Notes: generated by a model not told the origin, from the sequence alone. A stretch of DNA of 13,980 bases from Coprothermobacter sp. (GCA_003476705.1 DMVM01000010.1:1-13980), one strand, 5' to 3'. Counted from the stretch's first letter, positions 1 to 5,987 are shown. Program-made: numbers and translations.

Positions 1-287
1 CAGCAGGCCTGGACTACCCGGGTGTGGGGCCTGAACACAGCTATTTTAAAGACATCGGCAGAGCCAAGTATGAAAGCGCCACCGACGAAGAAGCATTGGC
101 AGCCTTTGAACTTCTGTCACGTGTAGAAGGCATCATCCCTGCCTTAGAAAGTTCCCACGCCGTGGCATACGCTGTAAAACTGGCGCCAAAGCTGAGCAAA
201 GATCAGATCATCATTGTGAACCTATCAGGCAGAGGAGACAAAGACGTGCAGCAAGTGGCAAAGATGAAAGGCATTGAGGAAATTTAG
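1..287 (+). CDS. trpB: Tryptophan synthase beta subunit, C-terminal part (5' end outside window)
   Basis: TrpB is the PLP enzyme that condenses indole with L-serine to give tryptophan, working in an alpha2-beta2 complex in the cytosol. The reading frame enters from the left edge (first full codon at base 3) and ends with TAG at 285-287. Visible family signatures are [10 protein letters not shown], the ESSHA segment and the C-terminal NLSGRGDKD motif, whose Ser contacts the PLP pyridine nitrogen in characterised TrpB proteins. The sequence is of the ordinary TrpB1 type and shows no sign of decay in the part seen. trpA follows 25 bases downstream, so the two are almost certainly one transcript. 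The N-terminal part with the PLP lysine is outside the window. Confidence 0.96.
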   Translation, partial: AGLDYPGVGPEHSYFKDIGRAKYESATDEEALAAFELLSRVEGIIPALESSHAVAYAVKLAPKLSKDQIIIVNLSGRGDKDVQQVAKMKGIEEI

Positions 288-312
288 GTGGAAAACGAAG
301 GAGGGCCATGTA

Positions 313-1137
313 ATGGAAAACAAAAACACCAGAATAGAAAAAGCTTTCGAGGAAATAAACCGTGAAGGTAGAAAAGTGCTTATCGCCTATATCACGGCAG
401 GATATCCCAGTTTACAAAGCTTAAGCCTCATCGTTAAAGCTTTAGAGGATGGCGGAGCAAACATGGTGCAAGTAGGAATTTCTTTCTTAGATCCCGTGGG
501 TGATGCTCCAGTAGTTCAAATACTCTCTAAAAGAGCCATAGAAAACGGTTTTACTGTGGAGAAGTTCTTTCAATCTCTTAGCAAGCTCAGAGAACAAACT
601 ACTTTGCCTATCATACTCAGAGCCTACTACACCACCATATTTGGCTATGGAGAAGACAGGTTTGTGCAGTCATGCAAAGAAGCAAGCGTAGACGCAGTTG
701 TGGTTCCCGACCTGCCACTTGAAGAAAATGGTACCTTGAAATCAAAACTGGATGCCATAGGCGTACCGCTGGTACCCATAGTGGTTCCTGCTCCCCAAGA
801 GAGAATAAAGGCTATTATAGCCAGCGGTGGCGGATTCGTCTACTTAATGATGGGGCCAGCAGAAAATGAAACAGCATTCGTTAATCAGCTTAACGACTTT
901 GCCAAGCAAGTAAAACAAATCACAAACTTGCCTCTTTGCCTAGGTATTGAGCTGAGAGATCCCATACTTGCTAAGAAGCTTACCAAAGACGCAGACAACA
1001 TTGACGGCATCTTAGTTGGTGATGTGCTCATGGAAACTATACAAAGAACATCTAATAATGGCGAGTTTGGTCAGCTAACGGATGAACTTACGCGAGTTGT
1101 TGAAGATTTCAGCACCTCCCTCGTGTTAAGAACATAA
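313..1137 (+). CDS. trpA: Tryptophan synthase alpha subunit homologue with degenerate active site
   Basis: This 274-residue TIM-barrel protein is TrpA by overall alignment and by its place after trpB. TrpA normally cleaves indole-3-glycerol phosphate and channels indole to TrpB. I chose the ATG at 313 because AAGGAGGG (298-305) lies 7 bases upstream; the frame opens further upstream, inside trpB, without a ribosome binding site. The usual catalytic stretch (family form E-L-G-x-P-F-S-D-P-x-A-D-G-P) reads QVGISFLDPVGDAP at residues 53-66: the catalytic Glu is Gln53, while the second catalytic Asp (Asp64) is kept. The family SRxGVTG loop is replaced by MMGPAENET, the GFGIS phosphate loop by CLGIELRDP, and the late VGSA phosphate site by VGDV. 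Length is normal and there is no frameshift, so the protein is under some constraint. It probably cannot make indole and may serve as a structural or allosteric partner of TrpB. The homology is certain; the function is inferred. Confidence 0.9.
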   Translation: MENKNTRIEKAFEEINREGRKVLIAYITAGYPSLQSLSLIVKALEDGGANMVQVGISFLDPVGDAPVVQILSKRAIENGFTVEKFFQSLSKLREQTTLPIILRAYYTTIFGYGEDRFVQSCKEASVDAVVVPDLPLEENGTLKSKLDAIGVPLVPIVVPAPQERIKAIIASGGGFVYLMMGPAENETAFVNQLNDFAKQVKQITNLPLCLGIELRDPILAKKLTKDADNIDGILVGDVLMETIQRTSNNGEFGQLTDELTRVVEDFSTSLVLRT

Positions 1138-1154
1138 GACAAAGTCAGAGGGCA

Positions 1155-1183
1155 GTGGCATCAGGTAGCTGGCTTGGTATAAA
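1155..1183 (+). promoter_or_regulatory. Predicted promoter of the CxxC protein gene (extended -10)
   Basis: A TATAAA box at 1178-1183 is preceded by TG plus one base (extended -10). GTGGCA at 1155-1160 (4 of 6 to TTGACA) lies 17 bases upstream. Transcription would start near 1190, at the foot of the hairpin listed next. This suggests the gene does not depend on trp read-through. Confidence 0.45.
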
Positions 1184-1190
1184 CTTACAT

Positions 1191-1225
1191 AAAAGGCGGT
1201 AAAGTATGAAGCAGTTTAGCCTTTT
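1191..1225 (+). promoter_or_regulatory. 5' leader hairpin directly before the ribosome binding site
   Basis: AAAAGGC (1191-1197) pairs with GCCTTTT (1219-1225), and TAAA (1200-1203) with TTTA (1215-1218), leaving a 2-base bulge and an 11-base loop. The hairpin ends exactly where AAAGGAGG (1226-1233) begins. If the predicted promoter is right, it forms the very 5' end of the mRNA, where it could stabilise the transcript. It is a poor terminator because AAAGG follows the short T run. Confidence 0.4.
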
Positions 1226-1243
1226 AAAGGAGGCATGAACTGA

Positions 1244-1867
1244 ATGGAGATAGAGTTTTTCCATGATGTACTTTGTGCCTGGTGCTACGCCCTCTCTCCA
1301 CGTTTAAGGCGCTTAACAGAGGAATTTCCTGACATTAAAGTGATACATCGTAGCTTTCCTTTAGCCCCAGAGCCAAACGACATTGTCCAAATGTTTGGCA
1401 GCAAAGAAAAAGGCAAAAGGGACATACTTCAGCATTGGAAAGCTGCCAATATGAATGATGATGAACACCGCATAAACGCAGAACTCATGGAGCAAAGAGA
1501 CTTTGATTACCCCTACTCCACTCCAGCCTTATTGGCGTGCAAAGCAGCTGAGCTTCAAGGTGGTCAAGCAATGCACTGGGATTACTTCGACAAAGTTCAA
1601 GAAGCACACCTCACACTGTGCAGAAACATTGCTGATTTTGATGTTCTAGCCGACATTGCCAGAGAACTTGGCTTGGATGTGGAAAAGTTTAGCGCCGACC
1701 TAAGAGGCGAACAAGTTAAATACTTGCTGCGTCTTGACATAGACCGAGCCTTGGAGCTTGGGGTGGAAGCAACCCCCACCTTAGCAGCAAATGATGGCAT
1801 GCTCACAGGTGCAGTACCTTACGACAGCTTGAAGCGGTGGTACTTAAAAGTCCGGCAGGAAAACTGA
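1244..1867 (+). CDS. DsbA/FrnE-family thioredoxin-fold oxidoreductase, cytosolic
   Basis: A 207-residue DsbA-like protein of the FrnE/HCCA-isomerase branch. The redox motif C-A-W-C sits at residues 11-14, right after the first beta strand (MEIEFFHDVL). The all-helical insertion occupies roughly 60-165. The expected cis-proline is in EATPTL (Pro178), followed by the last strand and helix (GAVPYDSLKRWY). There is no signal peptide, so it acts in the cytosol, as FrnE proteins do in thiol-disulfide exchange and oxidative stress. The start is ATG 1244, ten bases after AAAGGAGG; an ATG at 1235 would give only a two-codon ORF. The gene stands alone between trpA and a convergent minus-strand gene. 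Its exact substrate cannot be told from sequence; 2-hydroxychromene-2-carboxylate isomerase-like activity is less likely given the intact CxxC. Confidence 0.85.
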   Translation: MEIEFFHDVLCAWCYALSPRLRRLTEEFPDIKVIHRSFPLAPEPNDIVQMFGSKEKGKRDILQHWKAANMNDDEHRINAELMEQRDFDYPYSTPALLACKAAELQGGQAMHWDYFDKVQEAHLTLCRNIADFDVLADIARELGLDVEKFSADLRGEQVKYLLRLDIDRALELGVEATPTLAANDGMLTGAVPYDSLKRWYLKVRQEN

Positions 1868-2033
1868 GAAAGTGGAACATATCCAAAAAACTGCTATGGC
1901 AAGAAATAGATCTCACATAGTTTAGGTGTGAGGCGAATCCTTCCCGACATAGGGGCAACCATTGCCCATTACATGAAAGTAATAAAGCGCGAAAACGAAG
2001 CAAGCTTCCCCTAAAAAGTTCTTGCAGTAAGCT

Positions 2034-2264
2034 TTAGCACCACTCTTCAAAGGTGCCTGGGTCAACTACCATGTCGATCCTCTCGCCAGCCGTTAGCCTA
2101 AAGTGATAACCGCAGTAAGGGCACACTTTCAAATTATCAAAAAGGTCTTTATAATAAATGAGCCTTTTACACTCGGCACACCTTACCCACTTATCTTCGT
2201 CATTTTTGTTGGTAACTATGGGCACAACTACTTTGCTTTTATTTCTTCTTCTAGATGGTGGCAA
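2034..2264 (-). CDS. Stand-alone AccD-type zinc ribbon (truncated acetyl-CoA carboxylase beta subunit N-terminus)
   Basis: A 76-residue protein matching only the N-terminal zinc-ribbon domain of AccD, the carboxyltransferase beta subunit of acetyl-CoA carboxylase. Four zinc-ligand cysteines form C-x2-C-x15-C-x2-C (Cys29, 32, 48, 51), followed by the family segment HFRLTAGERIDMVVDPGTFEEW. The protein then stops, where a normal AccD continues for about 200 more residues with the carboxyltransferase domain. Downstream minus-strand sequence shows no carboxyltransferase remnant in any frame I read. The start is TTG at 2264 with an ideal AGGAGGTGA (2280-2272) ten bases away, so translation signals look intact. 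It is either a recently truncated pseudogene or a small zinc-ribbon protein, perhaps binding RNA or DNA, in its own right. The domain call is firm; the function is unknown. Confidence 0.8.
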   Translation of the reverse strand: MPPSRRRNKSKVVVPIVTNKNDEDKWVRCAECKRLIYYKDLFDNLKVCPYCGYHFRLTAGERIDMVVDPGTFEEWC

Positions 2265-2272
2265 TCTGCTCT

Positions 2273-2354
2273 CACCTCCTACTTAGGTGGAAAGTTTATA
2301 ACATAATCCAGACTCAAAAGGGAAAAACACTTTAAGCCACCTATAAGTAAGTAG
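2273..2354 (-). promoter_or_regulatory. Possible two-state leader structure controlling the zinc-ribbon gene
   Basis: In the minus-strand transcript, CACCT (2289-2285) can pair with AGGTG (2277-2273), which is part of the ribosome binding site. The same stretch, CCACCTAAGTAG (2290-2279), can instead pair with an upstream arm at 2354-2337 made of CTACTT, a 6-base insert and AGGTGG. The two pairings exclude each other, so one hides and one frees the ribosome binding site. This only matters if transcription starts upstream of 2354, which I could not establish. Confidence 0.3.
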
Positions 2355-2475
2355 TGATTTAAATTTGTACTAGGAAGCACCGATAAGAACTATGCTGAAA
2401 AAGCAAAAAGATGATTTGATTCGCTATTCTGCTGATTTTCAAATGGCGATTGCATCGTTGAAGCGCTAAAGCATG

Positions 2476-2976
2476 TCAGCTTGTAGCATCCTCTTTATTG
2501 AGAGAGTTAAGGTATTTCATTCTTGCTTCATTAACATTCAGAACGAAAGTTGGACATCCAAAGCCGCAAGTAAAAATACCGAAATACTCATCAAAACTGA
2601 GCAATAAATACCTTTTCCTTTCTACTCTCTTGTTTTTCATGCCAAAGGCTAACGGACCGAATAATATAAGCTTTCCTAAAGATACGTCTCTATACACCTC
2701 CTCCTCGGTCTTTATAGCGATAGGTTCCAAGTGATCATAGTATATGAATTGACTAACGCCTTCTCCGAAAAGCCTACCTTGGTGTAATAGGATGCCTTTT
2801 TCATAACCAGTCAAGTCAACAAAGCTATTTAGAGGAAATGCAAGGTTGCCCTCTACGTAGGGTGTGCTTATACTTGCAAATGGAAGTTGCATACCATATA
2901 AAGCTAACATTTCCTGTTTCTTTCGTTCTCGCTCTTGCTTTTCTCTTTTTCGTTCATCATCAGAAAACAATCCCAT
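2476..2976 (-). CDS. Hypothetical protein, possible bacterial PH-like domain
   Basis: A 166-residue protein I do not recognise with certainty. Residues 5-24 are a charged Lys/Arg/Glu-rich helix likely to be a short coiled coil. The rest alternates strands and ends in a helix. The stretch DVSLGKLILFGPLAFGMKN followed by KRYLLLSF resembles the central strands of small bacterial PH-like (DUF304/SHOCT-associated) proteins, where a glycine-rich LFGP turn precedes a YLxI strand. This is pattern inference only. Two cysteines (CGFGC) lie near the C-terminus. There is no signal peptide and no convincing membrane helix. The start is ATG 2976 with AGGGGG about 8 bases upstream. It may share a transcript with the zinc-ribbon gene 211 bases downstream. 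Confidence 0.65.
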   Translation of the reverse strand: MGLFSDDERKREKQERERKKQEMLALYGMQLPFASISTPYVEGNLAFPLNSFVDLTGYEKGILLHQGRLFGEGVSQFIYYDHLEPIAIKTEEEVYRDVSLGKLILFGPLAFGMKNKRVERKRYLLLSFDEYFGIFTCGFGCPTFVLNVNEARMKYLNSLNKEDATS

Positions 2977-2997
2977 TCTTCTATCCCCCTAATTTCA

Positions 2998-3026
2998 CTT
3001 ATAGCAGTTTACATCATCCGTGTACA
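2998..3026 (-). promoter_or_regulatory. Predicted promoter for the hypothetical gene at 2976
   Basis: On the minus strand, TGTACA (3026-3021, 4 of 6 to TTGACA) and TATAAG (3003-2998, 5 of 6 to TATAAT) are 17 bases apart. The expected start near 2991 leaves a short leader holding AGGGGG before the ATG at 2976. Confidence 0.5.
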
Positions 3027-3197
3027 TCTAATACTCTTCTTAAGGCCATGTCTTTTCATAATTGTCGGCACCCTAGCGTCCGGTACGTCCTTGCTGTTCC
3101 TCTGCCTTATACAGAGCCACATTAACATTCGAAAAGTATTTTAGTCCTCAGCCGAAAAAGCGTAAATTTTTTGTTACAAATCATCAGTGCAAACTAG

Positions 3198-3240
3198 TAT
3201 AATAATCTACCATTTTGCGGTATGAATAATACTGTCATAC
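3198..3240 (+). promoter_or_regulatory. Promoter -10 and inverted repeat upstream of the aldo/keto reductase gene
   Basis: A perfect TATAAT lies at 3198-3203, with a weak -35 (TTACAA, 18-base spacer). GTATGA (3220-3225) and TCATAC (3235-3240) form a perfect 6-base inverted repeat with a 9-base spacer just after the expected start site, a position suited to a repressor. The 298-base gap 2977-3274 otherwise holds only the divergent promoter for the minus-strand gene. Confidence 0.45.
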
Positions 3241-3274
3241 AGACAAATACGCATTCACAAGGGAGGTAAACGTT

Positions 3275-4096
3275 ATGAGTGTGCTTACAGACATGTATGA
3301 GCTTAGTAACGGCGTAAGAATTCCCAAGGTTGGTTTCGGTACCTGGCAGATCCCTAATGGAGATGTGGCCTATAACTCCGTTTCTTATGCTCTTCAGGTT
3401 GGCTACAGACACGTGGATACAGCTTACGTCTATGGCAATGAAGAAAGCGTAGGAAAGGCCATAAGAGAATCTGGTATCCGGCGGGACCAGATTTTTGTTA
3501 CTTCCAAGCTACCTGCTGATGTAAAGACCTATGATGGAACTTTGGATTATTTTGAAAGAACCCTTAGGAACCTGAACATGGATTATTTGGATTTGTACCT
3601 AATTCACTGGCCCTGGCCTTGGAACGAAAAAGGTAAGGACTACAAAAAAGAGAACATAGAAGTATGGCACGCCATGGAAGAACTGCACAAGAGTGGACGC
3701 ATACGCGCCATAGGTGTGTCCAACTTTGATGTGGAATACCTTCAAGTGCTCATGGACAACTGCAGCATAAAACCCATGGTAAACCAAATAAGGTTTTTCA
3801 TAGGAAACACGCAAGAAGAAATTACCCAGTTCTGTCAGCAAAACGGCATTCTGGTTGAGGCATATTCGCCTTTAGCCACAGGCAGACTCATTGAAAATGA
3901 CGCCATTAAGGTAATTGCTGACAAATACAACAAAACAGTGGCACAAATCTGCATCAGGTACGTTATCCAGAGAAATGCTCTTCCGCTGCCTAAATCTACT
4001 ACACCTAACCGCATAAAAGAAAATGCTGATGTGGATTTTGAAATCTCGCCTGTGGATATGGAATACCTTAACAGCTTGAAGGACACAGTGGAATAG
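3275..4096 (+). CDS. Aldo/keto reductase (AKR family, 2,5-diketogluconate reductase-like)
   Basis: A 273-residue NAD(P)H-dependent (beta/alpha)8 oxidoreductase that reduces aldehydes or ketones to alcohols in the cytosol. The full catalytic tetrad is visible: Asp48 and Tyr53 in HVDTAYVYGNE, Lys78 in VTSKLP, and His111 in LYLIHWPWPW. The cofactor-binding signature PLPKSTTPNRIKEN (238-251) holds Lys240, Ser241 and Arg246, residues that usually favour NADPH. GVSNFDVEYL (147-156) is the other family signature. The length is standard. The start is ATG 3275 with GGGAGGT (3261-3267) 7 bases upstream. It is monocistronic: its own promoter lies upstream and a strong terminator 32 bases downstream. The natural substrate cannot be inferred. 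Confidence 0.93.
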   Translation: MSVLTDMYELSNGVRIPKVGFGTWQIPNGDVAYNSVSYALQVGYRHVDTAYVYGNEESVGKAIRESGIRRDQIFVTSKLPADVKTYDGTLDYFERTLRNLNMDYLDLYLIHWPWPWNEKGKDYKKENIEVWHAMEELHKSGRIRAIGVSNFDVEYLQVLMDNCSIKPMVNQIRFFIGNTQEEITQFCQQNGILVEAYSPLATGRLIENDAIKVIADKYNKTVAQICIRYVIQRNALPLPKSTTPNRIKENADVDFEISPVDMEYLNSLKDTVE

Positions 4097-4128
4097 AGAA
4101 ACAAAGACCATCCTCACACTTTCCTAGT

Positions 4129-4163
4129 GCAGCCTACCATTTAGGTAGGCTGCGTCCTTTTTT
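4129..4163 (+). terminator. Strong intrinsic terminator of the aldo/keto reductase gene
   Basis: GCAGCCTACC (4129-4138) and GGTAGGCTGC (4144-4153) form a perfect 10-base-pair stem with loop ATTTA. After GTCC comes a run of six T (4158-4163). A second, A/T-only hairpin (AAAAACG ... CGTTTTT, about 4172-4194) follows and may back it up. Confidence 0.93.
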
Positions 4164-4224
4164 GAAATGTTAAGAAAAACGTTGTGCGTTTTTTTTGTTC
4201 GCTTAGCATTGGTTTTTCATATAA

Positions 4225-4252
4225 ATGACCTGCTTTGGGTATACACTATAAC
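4225..4252 (+). promoter_or_regulatory. Predicted promoter of the cysE-cysK operon
   Basis: ATGACC (4225-4230, 4 of 6) and TATAAC (4247-4252, 5 of 6) are separated by 16 bases. The expected start near 4259 leaves a leader of about 55 bases before cysE. Confidence 0.5.
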
Positions 4253-4309
4253 GTAACAAAATCAGAGCAACTTAGTGCGCTAGCATAAAGCATTAGGAGG
4301 CGACGTGAA

Positions 4310-4390
4310 ATGGGATGCGGTTGTACATATTGGGAACAGAACTTAAAAAGGCAAGAAACGCTCTTAAGGAAGATCGTCAAGCTCTTCTAA
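4310..4390 (+). CDS. Short Cys-rich ORF overlapping the cysE start (possible leader peptide)
   Basis: A 26-codon ORF starts with ATG 4310, nine bases after AGGAGG (4295-4300), which is ideal spacing; the cysE ATG at 4315 is 14 bases away. The peptide begins MGCGCTYWEQN and ends with TAA at 4388-4390. It runs in a different frame from cysE and overlaps its first 76 bases. Two cysteine codons within the first five, right at the head of a cysteine-synthesis operon, would suit translational control by cysteine supply. No homology is visible and the arrangement could be chance, so this is a candidate only. Confidence 0.3.
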   Translation: MGCGCTYWEQNLKRQETLLRKIVKLF

Positions 4391-4884
4391 AGAGCGATCC
4401 TTCCATTGAAACCCCCGCAGATATTAGATTCCATGCAGGCTTTAGGAGTTTACGTCTTTACAGGTATGCTCACGCTTTCTACATAGCAGGTTTTAGGAAT
4501 GTATCAGCGTTTATGCACTTCATAAGCCGCGTGCTCTATGCTGTAGATATTCACCCCGCAGCTGAAATTGAGCCAGGTGTAGTCATTGATCACGGTATTG
4601 GGGTTGTTATTGGAAGCACAGCCAAGGTTGGTTCGGGCACGGTGGTATACCATGGTGTAACTTTGGGAGCAAAGAACATCACCACAGGCAAAAGGCATCC
4701 GCAGGTGGGAAAGAATGTTTTTATTGGCGCAGGTGCCACATTGCTTGGTGCCATTAATGTGGGAGATGGTGCACGCATCGGTGCAGGAAGCGTTGTGGTG
4801 GAAGATGTGCCCCCTTACAGTACTGTAGTAGGTGTACCTGCTAAGGTGGTTAAGCAGGACTGCATAAAGGAGGTGGTAGCATGA
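4315..4884 (+). CDS. cysE: Serine O-acetyltransferase
   Basis: A 189-residue enzyme that acetylates L-serine with acetyl-CoA to O-acetylserine, the first step of cysteine synthesis. Residues 1-75 form the helical N-terminal domain (ALLKSDPS, then the FRSLRLYRYAHAFY helix). Residues 78-180 are the left-handed beta-helix with hexapeptide repeats. DIHPAA (78-83), VIDHGIG with the Asp92-His93 pair, GKRHPQ with His128, and IGAGSVVVEDVPPYSTVVGVP are all present, so the active site is intact. It is of the short form common outside enterobacteria. The tail ends in VVA, not in the C-terminal Ile that enteric CysE inserts into CysK, so a classical cysteine synthase complex is doubtful. The start is ATG 4315 by homology, but the ribosome binding site fits an out-of-frame ATG at 4310 better. 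Its stop overlaps the cysK start (ATGA). Confidence 0.93.
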   Translation: MRLYILGTELKKARNALKEDRQALLKSDPSIETPADIRFHAGFRSLRLYRYAHAFYIAGFRNVSAFMHFISRVLYAVDIHPAAEIEPGVVIDHGIGVVIGSTAKVGSGTVVYHGVTLGAKNITTGKRHPQVGKNVFIGAGATLLGAINVGDGARIGAGSVVVEDVPPYSTVVGVPAKVVKQDCIKEVVA

Positions 4885-5750
4885 TAGGCATTGTGGAAAC
4901 TCCTTTGGCACGTATTGAGCCGTACGGTATTTACTCAAAGCTGGAGCGCTTTAACCCCACAGGCAGCATAAAAGACCGACCAGCTTATTTCATGCTCATG
5001 CATGCTCTAAAAGAAAACTTGATACAACCAGGAGGTACCCTGGTAGAACCAACTTCAGGCAATACAGGGATCTCGCTAGCTGCCTTGGGTTCACAGGTTG
5101 GCATAAAAGTCATTCTCACCATGCCAGCTTCTGTTACCCCCGAACGGGTAAAGTTGGCCCAAAGTTACGGAGCTGAAGTTATCCTAACACCCGCTGAAGA
5201 AGGCATTCCAGGTGCCATAGAGAAAGCCAAACAGCTTCAGGAGCAGTACCAAGCTTACATTCCCGACCAGTTTAATAATCCTTTCAATGTGCTGGCTCAT
5301 GAACTCACCACCGGCCCCGAAATACTTAAACAAACAGACTGGGAAGTGGATGCTTTCGTTGCAGGCGTAGGCAGTGGTGGAACCATATCAGGCGTAGGCA
5401 GAGCGCTGAGAAGAGCTCTGGGGAATAGAGTAAAAGTCATTGCTGTGGAGCCTGCAGAATCCCCTGTGCTTTCCGGTGGAAAAGCTGGAAGCCACATCAT
5501 ACAGGGCATAGGAGCAGGCTTCATACCCACTGTATTTGATAAAGATCTAGTGGATGAGATTATTACCGTGACAGGAGACGAAGCACTGGAAGGTGTAAAA
5601 ATGCTCAGTGCTAAGGGATATTCAGTAGGCATATCCTCCGGGGCAAACTTCATAGCCGCTTTAAGAATAAAAGAAAAATACAATTTAGCACATGTGGTAA
5701 CAGTATTCCCTGACGACGGCTTAAAGTACCTGAGCACCATTGCTTATTAA
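4881..5750 (+). CDS. cysK: Cysteine synthase (O-acetylserine sulfhydrylase)
   Basis: A 289-residue fold-type II PLP enzyme that makes cysteine from O-acetylserine and sulfide. The PLP lysine is Lys31 in NPTGSIKDRPA. The substrate loop TSGNTG is at 58-63, the PLP-phosphate loop GVGSGGT at 162-168, and the GISSGAN segment at 250-256 has the Ser that contacts the PLP ring nitrogen. The N-terminus is about ten residues shorter than in most CysK proteins, starting directly before the TPL motif, but no catalytic element is lost. The start is ATG 4881, overlapping the cysE stop by four bases, with an excellent AAAGGAGGTG (4866-4875), so the two genes are translationally coupled. A CBS-like or O-phosphoserine-using variant is possible but less likely beside cysE. 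Confidence 0.94.
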   Translation: MIGIVETPLARIEPYGIYSKLERFNPTGSIKDRPAYFMLMHALKENLIQPGGTLVEPTSGNTGISLAALGSQVGIKVILTMPASVTPERVKLAQSYGAEVILTPAEEGIPGAIEKAKQLQEQYQAYIPDQFNNPFNVLAHELTTGPEILKQTDWEVDAFVAGVGSGGTISGVGRALRRALGNRVKVIAVEPAESPVLSGGKAGSHIIQGIGAGFIPTVFDKDLVDEIITVTGDEALEGVKMLSAKGYSVGISSGANFIAALRIKEKYNLAHVVTVFPDDGLKYLSTIAY

Positions 5751-5875
5751 ATGATTGTTTAGGAAGATGTGTTTTAAGTATGGGAATAAGGGTATAATAA
5801 AAGCAGTGGAAGGTTGAAATATAACCTTTGTGGTAGGTATGGGCACTGCACCTCCCGCTCCGTCCCGACCACAGC

Positions 5876-5935
5876 CCCCCTTCCCCATCTCATAGTTACT
5901 TAACTCCCGGCCTCCGATTCCCCCCGTCGGAGGCT
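5876..5935 (+). repeat. Terminator-containing repeat, copy A
   Basis: This copy consists of a C-run, a 25-base segment (5881-5905) and the GCCTCCGA/TCGGAGGC hairpin. The 25-base segment matches 6724-6748 at 22 of 25 positions, and the hairpin follows at the same 4-base distance in both. Copy B lies just after the peroxiredoxin gene in the same orientation. Confidence 0.8.
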
Positions 5936-5946
5936 CTTTTCTTTTT
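5910..5946 (+). terminator. Intrinsic terminator after cysK / candidate small RNA
   Basis: GCCTCCGA (5910-5917) and TCGGAGGC (5927-5934) form an 8-base-pair stem with a 9-base loop, followed by TCTTTTCTTTTT. This is the first clear terminator after cysK. Confidence 0.9.
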
Positions 5947-5972
5947 AATCCGCATTTGAAGAAGCTGCTTTT

Positions 5973-5987
5973 TGAGAATAAGTATCA
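5973..5987 (+). promoter_or_regulatory. Fur/PerR-like 7-1-7 box upstream of the peroxiredoxin gene
   Basis: TGAGAATAAGTATCA agrees with the Fur-family 7-1-7 consensus TGATAATNATTATCA at 12 of 14 defined positions. It agrees less well (10 of 14) with the PerR form. It lies 17 bases before the -35 of the peroxiredoxin promoter. The match was made by eye, so the regulator is an inference. Confidence 0.4.

Larger units (their letters stand above)
5793..5946 (+). ncRNA. Candidate small RNA or structured 3' UTR between cysK and the peroxiredoxin gene
   Basis: A perfect TATAAT (5793-5798) is followed, at the expected start, by GCAGTG (5803-5808), which pairs with CACTGC (5844-5849). Inside is the hairpin AAGGTT (5810-5815) / AACCTT (5823-5828). 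TGTGGT (5829-5834) lies in the enclosed part but matches ACCACA (5868-5873) outside it, implying a pseudoknot or alternative fold. The segment ends in an intrinsic terminator at 5910-5946. I recognise no known riboswitch or RNA family, and the -35 is weak. It could equally be the 3' end of the cysEK mRNA. Confidence 0.35.

Noticed and set aside
308..313. ATG-TAA mini-ORF before trpA, and the similar ATG-AAC-TGA at 1235 before the CxxC protein gene
   Set aside because: Both ATGs are 1-2 bases from the ribosome binding site, too close to be used; the true starts have normal spacing.
1912..1932. Inverted repeat CTCACA / TGTGAG downstream of the CxxC protein gene as a terminator
   Set aside because: Only six pairs with a 9-base loop and no T run; expected by chance at this frequency.
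1928..2014. 28-codon plus-strand ORF (GTG start, VRRILPDIGATIAHYMKVIK...) between the CxxC protein gene and the zinc-ribbon gene
   Set aside because: It reads like coding sequence but has no ribosome binding site, no recognisable homologue and an in-frame stop just upstream. It may be a gene remnant, but nothing supports this.
2392..2469. 25-codon plus-strand ORF (MLKKQKDDLIRYSADFQMAI...) between two minus-strand genes
   Set aside because: No adequate ribosome binding site, no promoter and no known family. A transposase start was considered but the similarity is too slight.
3043..3144. Hydrophobic plus-strand reading frame (CLFIIVGTLASGTSLLFLCLI...) resembling a membrane segment
   Set aside because: No start codon or ribosome binding site in the non-coding stretch. 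The open frame upstream only exists by overlapping the minus-strand gene.
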